In this document: piece by piece, positions 58,982 through 64,000 of the stretch
Numbering within the stretch: position 1 is the first letter of the stretch
How the letters are laid out: each line of letters starts with the position of its first letter
Assembly (NCBI GenBank): GCA_965276665.1
Contig: OZ255620.1
Location: 3,720,001-3,784,000 of the forward strand
Length of the DNA: 64,000 nucleotides
Reading direction: 5' to 3'
Origin: CAWGJC01 sp965276665
Lineage (GTDB): Bacteria > Pseudomonadota > Alphaproteobacteria > Acetobacterales > Acetobacteraceae
Notes under the pieces: model-generated
Database searches by the model: none
Seen by the model: only the letters and a program-made list of their open reading frames with translations
What the model was told of the DNA's origin: nothing
Made by a program: the position numbers and the translations under genes

Positions 58982-59943
58982 GCGAGGCCGGCCCGCTGCT
59001 CGACGTGCAGGATCTGCACACGCATTTCCGCACGCAATCGGGCACCGTGCGCGCGGTGGATGGCGTGAGCTTCAGCATCGCGGCGGGCGCCAGTCTCGGC
59101 ATCGTCGGCGAATCGGGTTCCGGGAAGAGCGTCACCTCGCTGTCGGTGATGGGGTTGATCGAGCCGCCGGGCTTCATCGCCGCGGGGCGCATCCTGTTTC
59201 GCGGGCGGGATCTCGCGAAACTGTCGGAACGCGAGATCCGCGCGATCCGCGGACGCGAGATCTGCCTCGTCTTTCAGGACCCGATGGCGGCGTTGAACCC
59301 GGTCTATGCGGTCGGCGTGCAGGTGGCGGAGAGCATCCTCGCGCATCGCGAGATCGGGCGCGGCGCGGCGCTCGCCCGGGTGGCCGAGCTGTTCCGCCTC
59401 GTCGGCATTCCGGCGCCGGAGCGGCGCCTGCACGAATACCCGCACCAGCTCAGCGGCGGCATGCGCCAGCGCGTGCTGATCGCGATGGCGCTCGCCAACG
59501 AACCCGAATTGCTGATCCTCGACGAGCCCACCACCGCGCTCGACGTGACGATCCAGGCGCAGATCCTCGACCTGATCCGCGAATTGCGCAGCCGTGCCAG
59601 CACCGCGGTGCTGCTGATCACGCATGATATCGGGGTCGTCACCGAGCTCTGCGAGGCGGTGGTGGTGATGTATGGCGGGCGGATCATGGAGAGCGGCACC
59701 GTCGCGCAGGTGACGGAAATGCCGCGCCATCCCTACACGCAGGGGCTGCTCGGCTCGATTCCGGCGCGCGCGCAGCGCGGCCAGCGTCTCGCCGCGATCG
59801 GCGGCGCGGTGCCGAACCCGCTGGCGATGCCGCCCGGCTGCCCGTTCCGGCCGCGCTGCGCGCATGCGATGGATGTCTGCGTGCAGGATCCCGGGCTGCG
59901 CGCGCAGGAGGATGGGCGCCGCGTCGCCTGCTGGCTCGCGTGA
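58978..59943 (+). CDS. Peptide-type ABC transporter ATP-binding protein (DppD family)
   Basis: 321 aa. GESGSGKSV (Walker A, near 42), CLVFQDPMAALNPVYAVG, LSGGMRQRVLIAMALAN, LLILDEPTTALDVTIQAQIL, LLITHDIGVVTELCE, and the C-terminal cysteine cluster GCPFRPRCAHAMDVC identify the subunit. ATGA coupling links it to the amidohydrolase gene and GTGA coupling to the DppF gene. Confidence 0.94.
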   Translation: MSEAGPLLDVQDLHTHFRTQSGTVRAVDGVSFSIAAGASLGIVGESGSGKSVTSLSVMGLIEPPGFIAAGRILFRGRDLAKLSEREIRAIRGREICLVFQDPMAALNPVYAVGVQVAESILAHREIGRGAALARVAELFRLVGIPAPERRLHEYPHQLSGGMRQRVLIAMALANEPELLILDEPTTALDVTIQAQILDLIRELRSRASTAVLLITHDIGVVTELCEAVVVMYGGRIMESGTVAQVTEMPRHPYTQGLLGSIPARAQRGQRLAAIGGAVPNPLAMPPGCPFRPRCAHAMDVCVQDPGLRAQEDGRRVACWLA

Positions 59944-60920
59944 GCATCGGGGCAGATTCGGGCGGCGACACGCTGCTCGATGTCGCGGATCTCTGCACCT
60001 GGTATCCGAGCCGGCGCGGTGCGTTCGGCAAGGCGGAATGGGTGAAGGCGGTGGACGGCGTCTCGCTCCGCATACGCCGCGGCGAGACGTTTGGGCTGGT
60101 CGGCGAATCCGGTTGCGGCAAGACGACGCTCGGCCGCTCGATCCTGCGGCTGGAAACGCCGTGCTCGGGCCGCGTGACCTTCGGCGGCGAAGACGTGCTC
60201 GCGGCCTCCGGCGGCGCCCTGAAACGCCTGCGGCGCGACATGCAGGCGATCTTTCAGGACCCGCACGGCTCGCTCGATCCGCGGATGAATGTGCGCCAGC
60301 TCGTGGGCGAGGGGCTCGCGGTGCAGGGCGTCGGGCGCGGCGAGCGGGATGCGCGGGTGGCCGAGCTGATGGATGTGGTCGGGCTCCGGCGCGAATATCT
60401 CGACCGCTATCCGCACGAATTCAGCGGCGGGCAGCGGCAGCGCATCGGCATCGCGCGCGCGCTCGCGCTGCGTCCGAAATTCGTGCTGGCCGACGAGCCG
60501 GTCTCGGCGCTCGACCTCTCCGTGCAGTCGCAGGTGCTGAACCTGCTCGCCGATCTGCAGCGCGAGTTCGGGCTCACCTACCTGTTCATCGCGCACGATC
60601 TCTCGGTGGTGGAATACATCAGCGACCGCGTCGGCGTGATGTATCTCGGCCGCATCGTCGAGCTCGCGAGCGCGGAGGCGCTCTATGCCGATCCGCGCAT
60701 GCCCTACACGCAGGCGCTGCTTTCGGCGATTCCCGGCAGCGCCGTCGCCACCGGCAAGCCGCGCATCATCCTGCGCGGCGACGTGCCGAGCCCCGTCGAT
60801 CCGCCCTCCGGCTGTCCGTTCCGCACGCGCTGCTGGATGGCGGAGAGCATTTGCACGGACCAGGCGCCCGCCTTGCGCGAGGTGGCGCCCGACCATTTCG
60901 CGGCGTGCCATTTCGCCTGA
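59940..60920 (+). CDS. Peptide-type ABC transporter ATP-binding protein (DppF family)
   Basis: 326 aa from GTG 59940. Walker A GESGCGKTT, AIFQDPHGSLDPRMNVRQLV, FSGGQRQRIGIARALAL, FVLADEPVSALDLSVQSQVL, YLFIAHDLSVVEYISD, and the terminal GCPFRTRCWMAESIC with a final ACHF are complete. It is last in the operon, convergent with the sulfotransferase gene 21 bp away. Confidence 0.94.
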   Translation: MSIGADSGGDTLLDVADLCTWYPSRRGAFGKAEWVKAVDGVSLRIRRGETFGLVGESGCGKTTLGRSILRLETPCSGRVTFGGEDVLAASGGALKRLRRDMQAIFQDPHGSLDPRMNVRQLVGEGLAVQGVGRGERDARVAELMDVVGLRREYLDRYPHEFSGGQRQRIGIARALALRPKFVLADEPVSALDLSVQSQVLNLLADLQREFGLTYLFIAHDLSVVEYISDRVGVMYLGRIVELASAEALYADPRMPYTQALLSAIPGSAVATGKPRIILRGDVPSPVDPPSGCPFRTRCWMAESICTDQAPALREVAPDHFAACHFA

Positions 60921-60941
60921 ACGGCAGGCGGTGCGCCCTGC

Positions 60942-61733
60942 TCAATCGTAGCCGAACCGCGTGACCATGTCGAAGATCGCGGCGAGCGGCGCGTTCTGCT
61001 GCTCGGCGGGCAGCGGCAGCGCCAGCGGCCGGCGCAAATCGCCGGTCGGCGCGCTGAACGGCGTCGGGTTGGAACGCTGCTCGCTGAGAAAGTCGCGGAT
61101 CGGAATGCCGGTCTCGAGATCGAGGAAATGCGCGATTTCCGACGCCACGTCCTCGGGTCTCTCGATCAGCTCGGCGAAGCTGAGCACGAGCCGGTCCGCC
61201 GGGGGCAGGTCGAGCAGGAATGTGTCGATCTCATGCACGTGCTGGCGCCAAACCTGCAATCCGGCGGTGATCGACGGAACCCAGCCGCGCCGGCGCATCG
61301 AGGCGGCGACCTGCCACGGGTGCCGGTGGAGATGGATGAAGCGGGCCTGCGGGAGGCATTCGCGGATCAGCGCCAGGCACGAGCCGGAGCGCGGCTCGTT
61401 CATCGCCGCCCCGCTGCGCCCGGACAGGACCGCGGGATCGCCATAGGGCGGGTGCTTGTCGCCCCAGATCCGGCCGGTCAAGCCGAGCTCGTCGCGATAG
61501 AACTGCTCGATCCAGGCGCCGGCATTGCGGCGGATGAAGGACTGAAACTTGCTTTGATACATCTGGCTCAAAAGATCGGGGCGACCGGCCCGTTCGGTGA
61601 GCAGATCCTTCAGCAGGACGAAGATACGGCCCTCATTCGTAAGATCGATCTCGGGATGCTGGTTCAGGGCGCAGCAGAGAAACGTCGTGCCGGATCGTGG
61701 GGCGCCCAGAATGAACAGCGGCTGCGATTGCAT
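60942..61733 (-). CDS. Sulfotransferase family protein
   Basis: 263 aa from ATG 61733 behind GGGGGAAAC; the frame extends 10 codons further without a ribosome site. The 5'-phosphosulfate loop is G10-APRSGTT17. The 3'-phosphate segment is RFIHLHRHPWQVAASMRRRGW, and a C-terminal LVLSFAELIERPEDVASEIAHFLDLE matches the family. Such proteins move sulfate from PAPS to alcohols or glycans. No partner gene is obvious. Confidence 0.9.
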   Translation of the reverse strand: MQSQPLFILGAPRSGTTFLCCALNQHPEIDLTNEGRIFVLLKDLLTERAGRPDLLSQMYQSKFQSFIRRNAGAWIEQFYRDELGLTGRIWGDKHPPYGDPAVLSGRSGAAMNEPRSGSCLALIRECLPQARFIHLHRHPWQVAASMRRRGWVPSITAGLQVWRQHVHEIDTFLLDLPPADRLVLSFAELIERPEDVASEIAHFLDLETGIPIRDFLSEQRSNPTPFSAPTGDLRRPLALPLPAEQQNAPLAAIFDMVTRFGYD

Positions 61734-61990
61734 GTTTCCCCCAAGCTTCGGACGGCCACACACCTAGCTCCGTCCCGGTTCCTTGTTTGTAACGGCGTGC
61801 GTCCTCGTGTAACGGGCGGTACCCGTCCGGGCCGGAGGATCATTCTGGCGTTGTCGCCAATTTCGCGTCAGGCCGCTCCAGATGCACGCGCAGCCGGCCA
61901 GACAGCCGGAGCAGCAGCATGCGGGAAGCGCTCACCATGACCAGGTGGGTGGCCGGGCGTCGGCCGCGCTGCGCCGGATCATCGTCGCGG
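61734..61990. other. Intergenic region
   Basis: 257 bp upstream of the sulfotransferase gene and downstream of the DUF2721 gene, both on the minus strand. I see no repeat or hairpin that stands out. Confidence 0.4.
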
Positions 61991-62536
61991 TCAGCGGCGG
62001 AGCGCGGCGGAGGAGGCGGTCTTGCTCTCCGTGCCCGCATCGTGGGATGCGCCGCCATCCTTCATCTGCGGCAATGGCCCCTCGATCCGAATACCGTGCC
62101 AGGCAAAGATGCTGTCCGCCAGGAAGGCGGCGAGCGCGCATACGGTGCAGACCAGCGCCGTCCCGAACAGGATGACCAGCCCGGCGCTGACGCCCGATTC
62201 CCGCAGGCTGCCGAAGAACAGCACCAGCGCCGCGCAGCAGGTGGCCGCGCCGCCGGTGGCGCCGAACAGGATGGCGATGTCCAGCATCAGCATGCGGCGA
62301 TGCAGCCGGGCCAGATGCCGGCCGAGGGTGATCGCCGATGCCGCGGCGCTTTCGTCGGAGAGCAGATCGAACACGTGCCGCAGATGGTCCGACACCCGGG
62401 CGAGCCGGGTGTTGAACAGGTTCAGCAGCGTGCCGATGCCGGAGAGCATGAAGACCGGCGTCAGCGCCGTCTGGATGATGCGGGCGACGTCGTCGACCGA
62501 CTGGGCTGGCACCATGAAGGGAATCGGCGCCGGCAT
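61991..62536 (-). CDS. DUF2721 membrane protein
   Basis: 181 aa. The N-terminal segment SVDDVARIIQTALTPVFMLSGIGTLLNLFNTRLARVSDHLRHV is the DUF2721 hallmark: a helix, then an N-T-R-L-x-R-V-x-D-x-x-R loop. Two more membrane helices follow (MLMLDIAILFGATGGAATCCAALVLFFG and GLVILFGTALVCTVCALAAFLA), with a hydrophilic tail. The function of the family is unknown. Either of two near ATGs could be the start. Confidence 0.85.
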   Translation of the reverse strand: MPAPIPFMVPAQSVDDVARIIQTALTPVFMLSGIGTLLNLFNTRLARVSDHLRHVFDLLSDESAAASAITLGRHLARLHRRMLMLDIAILFGATGGAATCCAALVLFFGSLRESGVSAGLVILFGTALVCTVCALAAFLADSIFAWHGIRIEGPLPQMKDGGASHDAGTESKTASSAALRR

Positions 62537-62700
62537 CAGGAAGCGGGACGCTTGCGCGATCTCGGCAAGTCAGAACCCCGTTGCGTGTCTCGCGGGAAGG
62601 TAACGAGACTGCGATGGCCACGCAATGCAGGGTGCGGCGATCGGGAGCCAAGCCGGGCGCCGTGCCGCCCTGGCCTTCGCGCATCCCGGTCGGCGGACCC

Positions 62701-63183
62701 TCAGTCGCGCAGCTGGCCGGTCGCGAGCAGAACGGCGCGCCGTTGGCCGCCATCGCAGGCAACGCTCCGGCCGAGCTCGCGCGCGCCGGTGCGCGGGACG
62801 AGAAGGGCGACCCGGCTGCTCGCCGGTTCGCCGGCTGCCAACGCGGCCGGCCGGTCGAGCGCGATCTGCCGGTCGAGCGCGACAAGCGCCTCTGTCATCG
62901 CCGGGAACATGCCGAGATCCGTGCCATTCCGGCACGACCACAGCAGCAGGCCGCCCGCGCCGCGGGCGAGGCCCCAGTTCGCCCAGGCGCTGCCGGGTCC
63001 GTACACCAGCACGAAATCGGCGCGTTCCGCTTCCGTCACCGGCACTTCGTCATGGATCACGACACGGGAGACCGCGCCGCTCGCGCAGACGGCGTCCTCC
63101 CAGCGGCAGAGCTCAGCCTTGTCGCGCGGGAGCAGCCGGGCTTCCGGTCGCGTCCGATTGGGAAAAGCAATGATGAGTGCCAT
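62701..63183 (-). CDS. Hypothetical protein
   Basis: 160 aa from ATG 63183 behind GAGAGGCGGAG; the frame upstream lacks support. It contains LIIAFPNRTRPEARLLP, FVLVYGPGSAWANWGLARGAGGLLLWSCRNGTDLG and an Ala-rich C-terminus. There is no signal, membrane helix or motif I recognise. It is divergent from the Crp/Fnr gene at 63296 and may be its target, given the box between them. Confidence 0.6.
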   Translation of the reverse strand: MALIIAFPNRTRPEARLLPRDKAELCRWEDAVCASGAVSRVVIHDEVPVTEAERADFVLVYGPGSAWANWGLARGAGGLLLWSCRNGTDLGMFPAMTEALVALDRQIALDRPAALAAGEPASSRVALLVPRTGARELGRSVACDGGQRRAVLLATGQLRD

Positions 63184-63236
63184 GCTCCGCCTCTCTGTCC
63201 GAGACAGCGTTCTACGGGCATTGATACGAACGAATG

Positions 63237-63252
63237 TTTGACGTGGATCACA
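63237..63252. promoter_or_regulatory. Crp/Fnr-type binding site
   Basis: TTTGA-N6-TCACA matches the CRP consensus TGTGA-N6-TCACA at 9 of 10 fixed bases, and the same site reads TTGAC-N4-ATCAC, 8 of 10 for Fnr. It is 44 bp before a Crp/Fnr gene and 54 bp from the divergent gene's start, so it suits autoregulation or control of both. Confidence 0.55.
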
Positions 63253-63295
63253 CCCCGAGATCGAAGGAACTATTCGCCATGCTCCGGATCGCAGC

Positions 63296-64000
63296 ATGAG
63301 GGCGGAGCCGGACACCGCCGACAGGCCGGCCGAGACGATGCGTCTGCTCGGCCGCCTGCCGCTGTTCCGCTCGGTGCCGGAGGATCACCTCCGCAACCTC
63401 GTCGCCCGCGCCGGGTTCCGGCCGATGCGGGCGGGCGAGATGCTGTTCCGCCGCGGCGAGCGCGGCAGCAGCATGCTGATCATCCTGGTCGGGCAGGTCC
63501 GCATCGTGCTGCCGAGCCGGGACGGGCGGGAGCAGGTGCTGCGCATCATGCAAGCCGGCGACCTGCTCGGCGAGCTGGCGCTGCTGGATGGCGGAACACG
63601 GACCGCCGACGCCATCGCGGAGACCAATGGCCAGCTCCTGCTGCTCGAGCGGCAGAATTTCCTGCATGCGCTGGCGGAGAATCCCACCTTCGCGCTGGCG
63701 ATCCTCTCCGTGCTGAGCGGGCGGCTGCGGGCGACCAACTGGCTGCTCGAGGCGATGCTCTTCCACGACGCCTCCGGCCGGCTGGCCGCCACCTTGCTGA
63801 TGCTGGCCAGCGGACAGCCCGGCCGCCGGCTCAACATCACACAGGGCGAGCTCGGCGCGCGGGTGGGCGCGGCGCGAGAGACCGTCAACAAGCGGCTGCG
63901 CGAATGGCAGGCCGCCGGCATCATCGCCCTGCAGCCCGGACGGGTCACCGTGCTGGACGTGGCGGCGCTGCGCCGCCACGCGCCGCCGGCTGATCTTCCG
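63296..64000 (+). CDS. Crp/Fnr-family transcriptional regulator, 3' end outside window
   Basis: 235 codons are seen from ATG 63296 to the window edge with no stop. The cNMP-binding-like barrel reads LLGRLPLFRSVPEDHLRNLVARAGFRPMRAGEMLFRRGERGSSMLIILVGQVRIVL, then MQAGDLLGELALLDGGTRTADAIAE. The helix-turn-helix is LNITQGELGARVGAARETVNKRLREWQAAGII. No Fnr cysteine cluster is seen. The DNA-binding domain is present, so only a short tail is missing. Confidence 0.92.
   Translation, partial: MRAEPDTADRPAETMRLLGRLPLFRSVPEDHLRNLVARAGFRPMRAGEMLFRRGERGSSMLIILVGQVRIVLPSRDGREQVLRIMQAGDLLGELALLDGGTRTADAIAETNGQLLLLERQNFLHALAENPTFALAILSVLSGRLRATNWLLEAMLFHDASGRLAATLLMLASGQPGRRLNITQGELGARVGAARETVNKRLREWQAAGIIALQPGRVTVLDVAALRRHAPPADLP

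Overview
The window is strongly GC-rich and gene-dense. It has tight ATGA/GTGA-overlapping operons, Tat-type signal peptides on several binding proteins, a HisKA_2 (HWE-like) histidine kinase and many ABC importers. This fits a chromosomal segment of an alphaproteobacterium, most likely Rhodospirillales/Acetobacterales. That placement rests on style and gene families only; there is no rRNA or marker gene here. I saw no tRNA, rRNA or CRISPR array.

Layout. 0-8.3 kb: a truncated family-3 binding protein (minus), then a peptide-type ABC importer operon whose downstream genes (luciferase-like monooxygenase, CMD-domain protein, alkylhydroperoxidase-domain protein) match the co-occurring KPN_01854/KPN_01858/Avi_7170/Avi_7169 families. 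Its binding protein and its CMD gene are both broken. 8.3-12.9 kb: sulfatase/phosphonate-hydrolase-like enzyme, GntR regulator, MFS carrier and a MetX-like hydrolase, preceded by a long AT-centred inverted repeat that overlaps the ribosome binding site. 13-21.5 kb: ABC exporter, MBL-fold hydrolase, fused NanE-NanK, Mn catalase, small protein, RidA-like protein and a SelA-fold PLP enzyme. 21.5-25 kb: a complete polar amino-acid ABC importer plus a VOC protein. 25.1-26.6 kb: an IS1182-like element. 26.8-32.6 kb (minus): DHDPS-family enzyme, MFS carrier, FAD oxidoreductase, then MarR regulator and DHA2 exporter. 32.9-35.1 kb: a collapsed branched-chain amino-acid ABC locus with a LivG-LivF fusion thrown out of frame by five copies of an 8-bp repeat. 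35.1-42.9 kb: IclR regulator divergent from a complete dipeptide-type importer with a creatininase-family enzyme and a CMD protein. 42.9-46.9 kb: a relic binding-protein fragment, then a less GC-rich patch (EthD protein, Crp-type regulator, small protein, GAF histidine kinase). 47-53.6 kb: esterase, Gfo/Idh oxidoreductase, TUDOR-like small protein, FMN reductase, orphan peptide-binding protein and a tartrate/D-malate-type dehydrogenase. 54.2-60.9 kb: a second intact dipeptide-type importer carrying an amidohydrolase. 60.9-64 kb: sulfotransferase, DUF2721 protein, an unknown protein and a Crp/Fnr regulator running off the end.

Themes. The region looks like a scavenging zone. Each importer travels with one or more candidate catabolic enzymes and often a local regulator. 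It also shows much small-scale decay: a 1-nt deletion plus a nonsense codon, a 20-bp tandem duplication, an 8-bp repeat tract, a deletion fusion and a decapitated gene. In addition it carries a set of short dispersed palindromic elements whose ends all read CTAGAGC. Two neighbouring genes take their stop codons from those ends.
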